DNA of 40,298 nucleotides from the IMG/VR virus record IMGVR_UViG_3300025154_000034, positions 1 through 40,298 of that record, one strand, 5' to 3'. A model generated the notes under the pieces. It was not told the DNA's origin, did no database searches, and worked only from the letters and a program-made list of their open reading frames with translations. This document shows positions 15,956 through 24,453 of this stretch, one piece after another (the first letter of the stretch is position 1; each line of letters begins with the position of its first letter). The translations under genes and the position numbers were made by a program. The stretch comes from a virus.

Positions 15956-17572
15956 ATCGGAAAGAAGATTGCTAGCTTATACGCAGAAATTGGTGCAGAT
16001 ACCACCAAACTTAAAAAAGGGTTAGATGATACAAAAACTGGAATGGAAGGGGCGAAACAAAACTTCCTAACCAGTTCTGCTAAAATGGCAGCCGCTATTG
16101 GAATTGCAACTGCGGCTGTAGGTGCATTGTATAAGGGTCTAAAAGATACCGTCGATGTAACGATGGATTACGCCGCAGAGGTAAGAGATTTACAGCGTGC
16201 CAGCGGAATGAGCGCCGAAGAAACGTCAAAAATCATTCAAGTATTCGATGACATGGACGTTAGCGCTGAAACCCTTACAATGTCGCTCCGTAAAATGTCA
16301 CAGGAAGGTATCACGTTCTCCGTCGAAAAAATGGCGGAAATGAGCGATGAATATTTGAAACTTGAAGAAGGGGCTGAACGCAATAAGTTCTTATTGGATA
16401 ACTTCGGGCGTTCTGGTCTCGAGATGGGTAAAGCCCTTGAAATTGGTAGCGATGCTATCAAGAATATGGCTGATAATATGGACGGCGCGTTAATCCTGAC
16501 ACAGGATAGCGTGGATGCTGCCCGTGAATATGAAATCGCAATGGACGAAATGAATGATGCTGTTATGGGGTTGAAAGTATCTATTGGTAATCAGCTTATT
16601 CCAGTAATGACAGATTTAACAAATGCGTTCAATAGTATGGTAAGCCTTGTACCAGACGCTGAAAATGGTATCGATAATCTGAATGAAGCATTGATGTCTG
16701 GTGAAATATCCCATGATGATTATAAACGTGCTGTTGATGATTTATTAAAATCATTAAAAATTGAGATTGACGAACAAGGTAATCTTACCAGTAATATGCG
16801 AGGTTCGGAATCTGCAACCGACGCCTTGAAAGGATCAACCGCTTTATATTCCGAAGAAGCCTACGAAGCAGCAAAGGCAACCGCAGAATGGGACAAACAC
16901 GAAAAGATACTTGCCGACCAATTCAAAAAAGAAACCACACCAGCGATTGAAGACGCAACCGACGCTACAAACAGCGCTGCAGATGCAATGCGTAACTATA
17001 CAGAAGAATTATTATTCAGTATTGCATCACAAGGATTGACAGAAGCACAAGCGTTAGAACTTGCCTATGCAATGGGGCTGGTTGACGAAAAGACAGTATA
17101 CGCCACACAAAAAGCAGCGGATTATAAAACAATGTTGGACGAAGGTGTTATAACGCTTGCAGAATATAAAACAAAAATAGCGGAATTACAGGATGCGTTA
17201 GAGAGTCTTCCAAAAGATTTATATATTGATGTGTGGCTACAGACACATGGATTAGAGGGTATTCAAGAAATAGCAACAATGGGTGGCGGTGGATCTGGAA
17301 CCGGCGGCGGCTTTGAACAGAAAGCACTTGGCGGCGCTGTCAAAAGTGGTCAACCTGTACAATGGGGCGAATATGGACGTCCTGAAATGTTTATCACACC
17401 ATCTGGCGGCGGGCAGGTAGTCAACGCGCAACAGATTATGGAAGCAATGCGTTCAAGCGGCATGGACATCGGAAACAAGGGCGTGACCATCCAGCAACAA
17501 ATCATCTACTCAAGTACACGAGCCGACCTTATCCAATACAGTATTGAGCGTGCGAGAGGATATGCACTATGA
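15956..17572 (+). CDS. Tail tape measure protein, apparent ATC start
   Basis: This protein sets tail length and takes part in DNA entry. From ATC 15956 it has 538 residues; the first ATG is 29 codons later (16043). I prefer ATC: the segment GKKIASLYAEIGADTTKL is the standard tape-measure start, and AGGGAGG at 15943-15949 lies six bases before ATC, while ATG 16043 has no ribosome-binding site. The middle holds long helices and a hydrophobic segment (about 45-65). The end has a Gly-rich linker and WGEYGRPEMFITPSGGG, a classic tape-measure end. The size predicts a short tail of roughly 80 nm. Confidence 0.85.
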   Translation: MGKKIASLYAEIGADTTKLKKGLDDTKTGMEGAKQNFLTSSAKMAAAIGIATAAVGALYKGLKDTVDVTMDYAAEVRDLQRASGMSAEETSKIIQVFDDMDVSAETLTMSLRKMSQEGITFSVEKMAEMSDEYLKLEEGAERNKFLLDNFGRSGLEMGKALEIGSDAIKNMADNMDGALILTQDSVDAAREYEIAMDEMNDAVMGLKVSIGNQLIPVMTDLTNAFNSMVSLVPDAENGIDNLNEALMSGEISHDDYKRAVDDLLKSLKIEIDEQGNLTSNMRGSESATDALKGSTALYSEEAYEAAKATAEWDKHEKILADQFKKETTPAIEDATDATNSAADAMRNYTEELLFSIASQGLTEAQALELAYAMGLVDEKTVYATQKAADYKTMLDEGVITLAEYKTKIAELQDALESLPKDLYIDVWLQTHGLEGIQEIATMGGGGSGTGGGFEQKALGGAVKSGQPVQWGEYGRPEMFITPSGGGQVVNAQQIMEAMRSSGMDIGNKGVTIQQQIIYSSTRADLIQYSIERARGYAL

Positions 17573-20019
17573 CACTAACCAATTATAAACTTTTTGCAAT
17601 CAGACCGAAGGCGACAACGAACCTTTGTACGAATCCAAGTTTTGAGACAGGCACGACGGGCTATACTACGGGCGGTACAAACACCATAGCCACAAGCGCA
17701 ACCGTACAAAGACGGGGCGTGTATTCGTGTAAGTGTACTTATGGCAATGATGATTTAACCTTATCCTACGCAGCGACACTCACAGCTGTTGCCTATGTTG
17801 GCACGATTGACGTTTATATCCCGACTGCTTACGATGGTACAGAATTGACGCTTACCTGGACGGGTTACGCAGGCGCAAGCGTGACCGCTGGCAAACCTGA
17901 TATGACAATCCGTAACCACTGGCAACGAATAAGCGCTTACATCACACCTGTTGGCGGTGACTTAGTGGGGACGATGACATTATCTGAGACAGGTACAAAT
18001 GGCACGGCTGGCGTATTCGTTTATGTTGACGGTGTACAGATTGAAACTGGAACCGCTGCCACGACTTACCTTGACGGGGATCTGGAAGGGTTTATCAATT
18101 CAGACCAAATAACTGAGTTTTACTGGAGAGGACAATTACACGCAAGCCAAAGCACGAGAACATCTAACACGCGCGCAGGCGGGGATTTGATTGACATATC
18201 TACATATTGCAAAATCATATTGTTGGAAGGGTTAGGCGTTGCGCCTGTTGACCATGTGGCTGTACCATTGACAAGTGGCGGCGAAACTTATCTGTATTCC
18301 AATTACACCTCCAGATACTTTACTTTGAAGGTAGTATTTGAGGGTTCACACATTGGCGATATTCAGGCAAAACGCAAGGCATTATTGAACCTTATCAAAC
18401 CGGATGTGACAGGTTACGCGCAACCTCTTATATTGCGCTACCAGGGTTATACAGCCGCTGGTTTATTAGCAAGTGAACCTGTGGACATCAAGTGTCAGTA
18501 TATCAGCGGACTTGATAGTGCTCCACAAATGCGATTTGCACACTTCGCGGATATAACATTTCGGTTGTCGGACGTTGCCCTTGAAGTTGACGGCGATGTT
18601 GGAGCCGTGTTAGAAGTAAATGACACACTGGTTGACGCTGATTATATTGTAAAGCAAGATAGTACTGGTGTATGGTCTGCAATGGCTGGGGTCACTGGTA
18701 CTGTTATGGTTGTAAGACAAAATCCGGTTACAAAAGCAATATACATGGGTGGTACTGCCCTGAATATAGGTGGTGACGCGGACGCTGATTACCTGGCAAT
18801 GTGGGACGAAACAGCAGGCGCTTGGGTTGCTGTTGTTGCTGGTATCAATGGCACGGTTCACGACATCCAGTTTGATCCGGTTGGAAATATGTATATTTGC
18901 GGAGCCTTTACAGATTTAGGAGATGCCAACGGGGACAGAATTGTAAAAATAGATACGGCTTTGAATATTACAAGTTTAGGAGTAGGCGCAAATAATACCA
19001 TTAGAACAATCGCAATCGGTAATAATGGTTACATATATGTGGGTGGTGATTTTACATCTATTGGAGGTGTAGCAACTACTGGGCTTGGTGTTTGGGATGG
19101 TTCAACATGGGCGGCTGTTGGAACTGGTGTTAATAATATTGTTTATGTTCTAAAAATTGACAGACTTGGTAATCTAATTCTAGGTGGTCAATTTACATTA
19201 GCTGGTGGTGTTGCCAACACAATAAGGATTGCACAATGGGATGGATCTGTATTTACTCCGTTTAGTACAGGGGCAAACTCTGGTATTGTTTGGGATATTT
19301 ACATTGATGAAAATAATAACGTTTATACTGCCGGATCATTCAGTGCCTTAGGCGGCGTTGCCTGTCTCGGCGTTGGAATGTGGAATGGTTCAAAGTGGAA
19401 TGCTCTTGGTGCTGGCACTAATGGGACGGTTTATAATATTACAAAATTCAACAATAATATTATCTTATCCGGTAATTTTACATCTGCTGGTGCAATAACA
19501 GTATTAGATAGAATAGCAGAATATCTTGGTAACGGAGTTTATAAACCATTAGATATAGAATTACCAGGCACTCCGCTTGTTTATTCTCTGGTTGTTGATG
19601 AACAAAAAAATATGTATGTCGGATATGATACCGCTGGCACTGCAATTATTGGAGGTTGGCAATCTACGACAATTACTACGAATAATGCAGCAACTTATCC
19701 GGTGTTAGAATTTACGGGCATTGGTACATTAAAAAAGATTCATAATTACGAAAACAATAGGTCAATGGTTTTTGATGGTTTAACTCTTGTATCCGGCGAA
19801 GTAATTACATTGGACTTACGTACTGATAAGTTAACTATGACATCAACATTCAGGGGCAATGTAAAAAACTATCTTGTGAAGGGTAGTAACTTAGACTTTC
19901 CACTGATACCGGGCGATAACAATATTGGTATATTTATGACTGACACAGATGCAAGCGCAAAGGGAGTGATACGCTATAAAACACGCTTGCACGGATTGGA
20001 CGCGGCACAATATGAGTAG
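17569..20019 (+). CDS. Distal tail protein (Dit-like) with lectin-like and beta-propeller inserts
   Basis: This protein of 816 residues follows the tape measure, the place of Dit, the hub that starts the baseplate. Residues 1-20 begin as a Dit belt; about 20-180 form a jelly-roll, carbohydrate-binding-like domain (NLCTNPSFETG start). About 205-345 hold a Dit core with KVVFEGSHIGDIQAKR. About 350-690 are repeats with GGDFTSIGGV, VWDGSTW and alike, typical of a beta-propeller. The last 110 residues return to a Dit-like C-terminal domain. The usual Dit length is 250-300, so two domains have been inserted. They probably bind host surface sugars. Overlaps: ATGA at the start, 8 bases at the end. 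Confidence 0.8.
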   Translation: MTLTNYKLFAIRPKATTNLCTNPSFETGTTGYTTGGTNTIATSATVQRRGVYSCKCTYGNDDLTLSYAATLTAVAYVGTIDVYIPTAYDGTELTLTWTGYAGASVTAGKPDMTIRNHWQRISAYITPVGGDLVGTMTLSETGTNGTAGVFVYVDGVQIETGTAATTYLDGDLEGFINSDQITEFYWRGQLHASQSTRTSNTRAGGDLIDISTYCKIILLEGLGVAPVDHVAVPLTSGGETYLYSNYTSRYFTLKVVFEGSHIGDIQAKRKALLNLIKPDVTGYAQPLILRYQGYTAAGLLASEPVDIKCQYISGLDSAPQMRFAHFADITFRLSDVALEVDGDVGAVLEVNDTLVDADYIVKQDSTGVWSAMAGVTGTVMVVRQNPVTKAIYMGGTALNIGGDADADYLAMWDETAGAWVAVVAGINGTVHDIQFDPVGNMYICGAFTDLGDANGDRIVKIDTALNITSLGVGANNTIRTIAIGNNGYIYVGGDFTSIGGVATTGLGVWDGSTWAAVGTGVNNIVYVLKIDRLGNLILGGQFTLAGGVANTIRIAQWDGSVFTPFSTGANSGIVWDIYIDENNNVYTAGSFSALGGVACLGVGMWNGSKWNALGAGTNGTVYNITKFNNNIILSGNFTSAGAITVLDRIAEYLGNGVYKPLDIELPGTPLVYSLVVDEQKNMYVGYDTAGTAIIGGWQSTTITTNNAATYPVLEFTGIGTLKKIHNYENNRSMVFDGLTLVSGEVITLDLRTDKLTMTSTFRGNVKNYLVKGSNLDFPLIPGDNNIGIFMTDTDASAKGVIRYKTRLHGLDAAQYE

Positions 20020-21124
20020 TTATCAGATTGTTATCAAAACTGACAAGGGCGTTGAATTACCAAACACGCGATTTACTCAGGTAAACAGCTTACGGGCTGG
20101 ACGGTTTGACAGGGCTATGATACCTTGTGAGATTACAATGCCGCAAACGCTGACACCTAACGATTTCAGCAAAGATATGATTGTCGAGATTTGGCGCGAT
20201 AATGGCGATGGTTCGATTATATTAGACGGGGAAACAGGATATTTCCTGAGACGTTGGGATTTTTACCGTGACAGTGAAGGCAAGGACATGATATACCTGC
20301 TCGCACTGGACGCTAATTACATCCTTGACGGGCGCGAAGTGGAGTATGACGCGGAGTCAACACAGGCGACAAAATCCGGCGTTGCGTGTGACGTGATAAA
20401 AGAAATCATTGATGAGAACTTTGTCAGCGATGCGGTTGATACATCCCGTAATCTGGCAGCGACTTATTTCACCATTGACGGTGATGACGGGGCTGGTGGT
20501 ACGGTCACAAAGGCATTCAGCAGACAACAGGTGTTATCAACTATTCAAGCACTTGTAGACCAATCGCGCAATGAAGGCACATGGGTAACGTTCGACGTTG
20601 TCTATGACGGGGCATTACCATTCACATTCAAGACGTTTACCAATCAGCGCGGTAATGACCTGAGAGAATCAATAACCTTATCCGTCGAAGCGAACACGCT
20701 TGTTTATCCGTCATTGTCATTCAATTACACCAATGAGAAAACAGCTGCTTATATAGGGGGAAAGGGTGACGGAACGGCGCGATTAGTGGGTACTGCAACC
20801 AGTACGGGTATCAATGATAGTGTATGGTCAAGGCGTGAAGTTGTGTCGCAAAACTTCCAGGTAACAACCGAAGCCGGATTGAATAACGAAGCAAGGGAAT
20901 TATTGAACAAGAATAAGGGTAAGATTACGCTTACCGGACAGATAGCACAAACGAAGGGCTTAAAGTACGGGCGCGATTGGAATTACGGCGACCGCGTTTT
21001 GTCTACGTATTTAGGTTATACTTTCGATTGTCGTATCAATGGGTATGAAATCAACTATTCAAAAAATGGTGACAACACGATTGATACCGTTACAGCGTTT
21101 ATCATGGGAGATGAGCAGGTATGA
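20012..21124 (+). CDS. Tail-associated protein (ReqiPepy6 Gp37-like)
   Basis: This protein of 370 residues matches the Gp37-like family of siphophage tail proteins, which form the tail tip hub after Dit. The segments DFSKDMIVEIWRDNGDGSII and ETGYFLRRWDFYRDSEGKDM near the N-terminus are the type of beta strands seen in the hub domain. The middle has LVDQSRNEGTWVTFDV, and the C-terminal part ends with DRVLSTYLGYTFDCRINGYEI, again typical. It has no lysozyme domain. It overlaps the Dit gene by 8 bases and the next gene by ATGA. Confidence 0.78.
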   Translation: MSSYQIVIKTDKGVELPNTRFTQVNSLRAGRFDRAMIPCEITMPQTLTPNDFSKDMIVEIWRDNGDGSIILDGETGYFLRRWDFYRDSEGKDMIYLLALDANYILDGREVEYDAESTQATKSGVACDVIKEIIDENFVSDAVDTSRNLAATYFTIDGDDGAGGTVTKAFSRQQVLSTIQALVDQSRNEGTWVTFDVVYDGALPFTFKTFTNQRGNDLRESITLSVEANTLVYPSLSFNYTNEKTAAYIGGKGDGTARLVGTATSTGINDSVWSRREVVSQNFQVTTEAGLNNEARELLNKNKGKITLTGQIAQTKGLKYGRDWNYGDRVLSTYLGYTFDCRINGYEINYSKNGDNTIDTVTAFIMGDEQV

Positions 21125-21579
21125 GCGGACAACTAGACCCTATTGAGTTGATGAAAACTATCAACGAGCTTGAATATAAGATCAATGCACTGGCAACGAT
21201 AACTAAGGGTTGGTCATTCATTCCACTTACAACGGCGCTGACAAGCACGTCATGGGACGGTGATTCATTCAGCACTACCGCCAAAACTTTGATTGACCTA
21301 TCAGCGGTATTTGGTGTACCAGCCGGAATAAAAGCGGTTTACATGTCATTGAGTGTCAAGGATAGTGCAAGTCAGACTAGCGACACATGGATATTATTGG
21401 ACGCAACCGATGCCGCTGGTGTTGGAATATTTCTATCTCCGCAATATGTAAACGATAGAAACGGACGGGCAGCGGTAATTGTACCCTGTAATGCTAATGG
21501 TGATATTTATTATCAGATTACAGCAAGCGGAGCTAGTACCTTTGATGTAATCATAAGAATTTGGGGCTATTGGATTTGA
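21121..21579 (+). CDS. Small tail tip or fibre protein
   Basis: This protein of 152 residues begins with a short coiled coil (IELMKTINELEYKINALAT, about 8-26) that could trimerise it, followed by a beta-rich domain with many Ser, Thr and Asp and a C-terminal Trp-rich strand (RIWGYWI). It is coupled by ATGA to the Gp37-like gene and is the last gene of the tail block. A minor tail or fibre role is inferred from position and the coiled coil plus beta layout. I recognise no family. Confidence 0.55.
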   Translation: MSGQLDPIELMKTINELEYKINALATITKGWSFIPLTTALTSTSWDGDSFSTTAKTLIDLSAVFGVPAGIKAVYMSLSVKDSASQTSDTWILLDATDAAGVGIFLSPQYVNDRNGRAAVIVPCNANGDIYYQITASGASTFDVIIRIWGYWI

Positions 21580-21596
21580 TGTATAAATACACAGAT

Positions 21597-21615
21597 TCCA
21601 GTTATGTAAACTGGA
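21597..21615 (+). other. Hairpin after the tail gene block
   Basis: TCCAGTT (21597-21603) and AACTGGA (21609-21615) form a perfect seven-base-pair stem with loop ATGTA. There is no U-tract after it, so it is not a clear rho-independent terminator. It may attenuate or stabilise the late mRNA between the tail block and the lysis genes. Confidence 0.4.
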
Positions 21616-21660
21616 CATGGTCACGGATGCTTGCAAAGACGATTGAGATATGGAGGAGAG

Positions 21661-22011
21661 ATGAAGCTAAAACTATTGATGGTGTTTATCGGTGTTGTTG
21701 TAATACTGCTAATGGCAGGATTGGAGATTGTACAGGGCGAAGACGTTGGTTATCCAGCGCCCGTTGAAATTGGTTATCCAGATCCATATTGGGGCTATCC
21801 TATCGAAAACGAAATACTTGGTTATCCTGTGATTGAAGGCGTGCCAGATGGATTTTATATCACCAACAATCCGGTAATTCCAGATAGTTCAATCGAACCG
21901 TCAAGCAATCCTGTACAGTTGGAGCCTATTGAACCGCAATATGTGAACGGGCGCAACCTATGGCAGGAAATTGTGTATCAGTTTAGTAGACTGTTGGAGC
22001 TTATGAAATGA
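21661..22011 (+). CDS. Membrane-anchored or secreted protein with GYP repeats
   Basis: This protein of 116 residues has a basic N-terminus and a hydrophobic segment (residues 5-22) ending near EIVQGE, so it is a signal peptide or membrane anchor. The outer part is Pro, Tyr and Gly-rich, with four GYP motifs (VGYPAP, IGYPDP, WGYPIE, LGYPVI). The C-terminal end is helical. GGAGGAG lies before ATG 21661. It comes directly before the endolysin (ATGA overlap), so a helper role in lysis is plausible. The GYP style reminds me of secreted proteins from Chloroflexota. Confidence 0.6.
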   Translation: MKLKLLMVFIGVVVILLMAGLEIVQGEDVGYPAPVEIGYPDPYWGYPIENEILGYPVIEGVPDGFYITNNPVIPDSSIEPSSNPVQLEPIEPQYVNGRNLWQEIVYQFSRLLELMK

Positions 22012-22955
22012 ACGATGTGGTCTATCTACCACTTGTAATGAATGGGATTGTAGTAGCAGAGGAGGAGAGCATGCCCTACACTTTAGGAATTGACGTATCG
22101 CGTTGGCAGGATAATAATAGCACGGCGCAACAAATGGACTTCACTAAGTCGGTTGCAATGGGTGCCAAGTTTGTATTTATAAAATCCAGTCAGAGATTAT
22201 GGACGGACGAAGATATTTTATACAACTGGAAAACAGCAAAGGTGGCTGGTTTGTTACGTGGAGCTTACCACTTTTTAGACTGGGATGTATCGCCAAAAGA
22301 TCAAGCACAATACGCATGGTCTGTTATTCAGAACGACCCTGGTGAATTACCACCAGTCATTGACTTTGAATATTGGAATCCACCACCAGCTAATGCCTAT
22401 GATATGCTTTGGAATTATGTTATCGAAATGGAGCGGTTATCGGGTAAGAAACCGATAATCTATACAGGTGTGTTTTTCTGGGAATCTTACGGTACACAAG
22501 CGGACGTATGGAAAAATTACCCGTTATGGATTGCTTCGTATTCTACACAGGAATATATGGAATACAACCTTGACCGATTGACACCCTGGAATAAGTGGCA
22601 TTTTTGGCAATATACCAGCAAGGGTGACGGTATCGCGTTCGGCGCTGAAAGTCTTAACCTTGACATGAATTACTTCAATGGCACGCTTGATGAATTAAAG
22701 GTTTTCAGTGGCAGTGAAATCATTCAAGAACCAGAACTACCTATAAATCAGGTGATATTACCTACACTCAAGGTGATACGAAACGTGTTTGTCAGGATTA
22801 CGCCTAGCACGGCAATAAAGGAAATCGCAACCCGTTATCCCGGGGAAGTGGTCAAGGTATTGGAAATCAAGTCTTTCAATCCGGTATCAGTCTGGGTTCG
22901 TGACGAACGCGGCTGGTCGGCTGTTGTGCATTACGGCGTAAGGTATATGGAATAA
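22008..22955 (+). CDS. GH25 endolysin with C-terminal SH3-like domain; two possible starts
   Basis: This is a muramidase of 315 residues that cuts peptidoglycan between MurNAc and GlcNAc. The GH25 domain spans about 24-230: LGIDVSRWQ (Asp), KFVFIKSSQ, VIDFEYW (the catalytic Asp-x-Glu), and HFWQYTSKGDG near the end. Residues about 245-310 look like an SH3-type wall-binding domain. Two starts are credible: ATG 22008, coupled by ATGA, adds a 21-residue leader with VYLPLVMNG; ATG 22071 has a better ribosome-binding site (GAGGAGGAGAGC) and starts at MPYTLGIDVS. Both forms may be made. Confidence 0.9.
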   Translation: MNDVVYLPLVMNGIVVAEEESMPYTLGIDVSRWQDNNSTAQQMDFTKSVAMGAKFVFIKSSQRLWTDEDILYNWKTAKVAGLLRGAYHFLDWDVSPKDQAQYAWSVIQNDPGELPPVIDFEYWNPPPANAYDMLWNYVIEMERLSGKKPIIYTGVFFWESYGTQADVWKNYPLWIASYSTQEYMEYNLDRLTPWNKWHFWQYTSKGDGIAFGAESLNLDMNYFNGTLDELKVFSGSEIIQEPELPINQVILPTLKVIRNVFVRITPSTAIKEIATRYPGEVVKVLEIKSFNPVSVWVRDERGWSAVVHYGVRYME

Positions 22956-22961
22956 CAACCA

Positions 22962-22984
22962 ATAATTAGTCTAAACCTAATTAT
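22962..22984 (+). other. AT-rich hairpin after the endolysin gene
   Basis: ATAATTAG (22962-22969) and CTAATTAT (22977-22984) form a perfect eight-base-pair stem with loop TCTAAAC. No U-tract follows. It lies between the endolysin and the phosphoesterase gene and could be a weak terminator or an mRNA-stabilising hairpin. Confidence 0.4.
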
Positions 22985-23007
22985 CAGAGTATAGAATAGG
23001 GGCAACC

Positions 23008-23823
23008 TTGTCAAAAGCCAAAACAATACTAGCAATCTTTGGAGATACACATATCGGTAGTAGTACGGCTTTAGCACCTAAACAATTTACGATACACAAC
23101 CAATCAACGGACGAAGAGCAAACGGTACATCACAACCGCCTGCAATCGTGGTTGTGGGATAACTGGATTGACTACTGGGATTACGTCAAACTGTTGGCAG
23201 GCTGGACGAAACGCAAACGCAAGCATAGAATAATAGCCGTACATTTAGGCGATATTATTGACGGCAACCATCACGGAACTTTGCAGATTATTCAGGACGT
23301 ATCAGATCAGGTTATTGTTGCTATTGACGTTTTACAGCCTATCGTTGAAATGTGCGATGCGTTTTATGGCGTGCTTGGGACTAACGTTCACGGGTCCAAC
23401 GAGGAAGCATACATTTATAAAAATATAGGTGCTAATGAGTACGGACAGAATATCATGTTGGATGTTGACGGCAAACTTCACGACTTCGCACATCACGGGC
23501 GCACGGGTGGAAGACCCTGGACAAGTGGCGCGGTATCAATCGGCGTCGAGGTTATGCTTGATTGTGGTCAACAGGGTTTACCTTATCCTGATTATATATG
23601 GCGTGGTCACAAGCACAACATTGACGATAGTGGTGACAGACTGGAAGGTACAAGAGTCATCTGCTTACCGTCGTGGCAACTTAAAACAGAATTTGGACAT
23701 CGCGTGGTGCCAAATCGTACACGTTCGGATATAGGCGGTTACATCGTCGACGGTGGATTGGTTGACAATTCACAGGCGCGCTATAAGGGACAACCAGATC
23801 AACGAAGGATTATAAAACCATGA
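23008..23823 (+). CDS. Calcineurin-like metallophosphoesterase
   Basis: This protein of 271 residues belongs to the metallophosphoesterase superfamily, with two metals and a phosphoester substrate. IFGDTHIGSS (9-18) gives the D-x-H motif, HLGDIIDGNHHG gives the GD motif, GTNVHGS replaces the usual GNHD motif, FAHHGRTG and WRGHKHN supply the later His ligands. The start codon is TTG 23008, with AGGGG upstream; no ATG fits. Phage members may act on nucleic acids or cyclic nucleotides, but the substrate is not visible here. It is coupled to the next gene by ATGA. Confidence 0.8.
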   Translation: MSKAKTILAIFGDTHIGSSTALAPKQFTIHNQSTDEEQTVHHNRLQSWLWDNWIDYWDYVKLLAGWTKRKRKHRIIAVHLGDIIDGNHHGTLQIIQDVSDQVIVAIDVLQPIVEMCDAFYGVLGTNVHGSNEEAYIYKNIGANEYGQNIMLDVDGKLHDFAHHGRTGGRPWTSGAVSIGVEVMLDCGQQGLPYPDYIWRGHKHNIDDSGDRLEGTRVICLPSWQLKTEFGHRVVPNRTRSDIGGYIVDGGLVDNSQARYKGQPDQRRIIKP

Positions 23824-24038
23824 CAGAAAATGAATTACTTCAGGAACTAGCAAAAGAATTACTGATTGAACCAGTACGATTAAACGAGGTTACAGCTCAG
23901 GGTTTATCAAAACAAATTAGTATTAGTGTGCGTGGTGCATTAGATATATTACAACAGAAGGAACGTGAAGGCCTGCTAATCAGCCGTTGGGCTAGGGGTG
24001 ACAAAGGCAGGCGATTATTAGCGTTTCGCAAACCGTAG
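23820..24038 (+). CDS. Small winged-helix DNA-binding protein
   Basis: This protein of 72 residues has the layout of a single winged-helix domain: helix 1 LLQELAKELL, helix 2 LNEVTAQGLSKQ, recognition helix ALDILQQKEREG, and a wing with LISRWARGDKGRRLLAF. It overlaps the phosphoesterase gene by ATGA and is the last gene before the long RNA-coding gap. It may regulate late genes; the target is unknown. Confidence 0.6.
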   Translation: MTENELLQELAKELLIEPVRLNEVTAQGLSKQISISVRGALDILQQKEREGLLISRWARGDKGRRLLAFRKP

Positions 24039-24091
24039 CTATCATCCTTCATCTCCTCCTCTCTGCGCCGCTCCCAGAACATCGGGGGCGG

Positions 24092-24121
24092 TTGCAATTA
24101 ACTTGACATATATGCTATAAT
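24092..24121 (+). promoter_or_regulatory. Promoter for the tRNA and structured RNA unit
   Basis: A perfect TATAAT lies at 24116-24121, preceded by TGC (extended -10). A -35 box TTGCAA lies at 24092-24097 with 18 bases spacing; a perfect TTGACA at 24103-24108 is too close to this -10 but could pair with a weaker one downstream. Transcription should begin near 24128, directly before the first stem at 24134. Confidence 0.7.
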
Positions 24122-24133
24122 ATTTGTAATAGT

Positions 24134-24194
24134 ACCCGACACGCGATTAGTCTCGATGCATAACTGTTCGCACTAGCAGCGAACCGTGCCGGGT
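24134..24194 (+). ncRNA. Structured RNA segment 5' of the tRNA
   Basis: ACCCG (24134-24138) pairs with CGGGT (24190-24194), and CACG (24140-24143) with CGTG (24185-24188), with one mismatch between. Inside is a hairpin, GTTCGC (24166-24171) with GCGAAC (24179-24184), and a weaker CGA/TCG one. The result is a three-way junction of about 60 bases that begins near the predicted transcription start and ends six bases before the tRNA. It is too short and lacks a T-loop, so it is not a tRNA. Function unknown. Confidence 0.55.
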
Positions 24195-24200
24195 CGCTAT

Positions 24201-24273
24201 GCCGATATAGCTCAATTGGAAGAGTGGTCGCCCTGTAAGCGACTGGTTAGTGGTTCAAGTCCACTTGTCGGCT
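24201..24273 (+). tRNA. tRNA-Thr (UGU) with unusual C33
   Basis: A full cloverleaf is visible: acceptor GCCGATA/TGTCGGC (one G-U), D-arm GCTC/GAGT with G18 and G19 in the loop, anticodon stem GTCGC/GCGAC, five-base variable loop, T-arm AGTGG/CCACT with loop TTCAAGT, and T73. The anticodon loop CCTGTAA gives anticodon TGT at 24234-24236, reading ACA (Thr). Position 33 is C, where nearly all tRNAs have U. CCA is not encoded. It likely helps read ACA, a codon often seen in this genome, unless it serves as part of the larger RNA. Confidence 0.88.
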
Positions 24274-24379
24274 CTGTCCGCAACGAGGGCTACGCGACCA
24301 CAAGAGCGTTTGTGTAGGGCTTTACTACCTTTGGGGTAGTGTCATGATGGTGGTGCCTCCACCGCAAAAACGAGGACAG
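24274..24379 (+). ncRNA. Structured RNA segment directly 3' of the tRNA
   Basis: CTGTCC (24274-24279) starts at the base after the tRNA discriminator and pairs with GGACAG (24374-24379), closing a 106-base domain. Inside are three hairpins: CTA-CACAA with TTGTG-TAG, ACTACC with GGTAGT (loop TTTGG), and GGTGG with CCACC. A further small palindrome, CGACC-T-GGTCG, follows near 24394-24410. I cannot match this to an RNA family by eye. The dense pairing and lack of an open frame support a functional RNA or a tRNA-processing domain. Confidence 0.6.
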
Positions 24380-24453
24380 CATTATACAGTAGAGCGACCT
24401 GGTCGGACAAAACGGATCTGAAATATGGCTAATCCATAAAGTAGGATTCACCC

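Noticed and set aside
24274-24379. Hammerhead or HDV-type ribozyme in the RNA after the tRNA
   Set aside because: The conserved CUGANGA and GAAA cores are absent, and the paired segments do not follow either fold.
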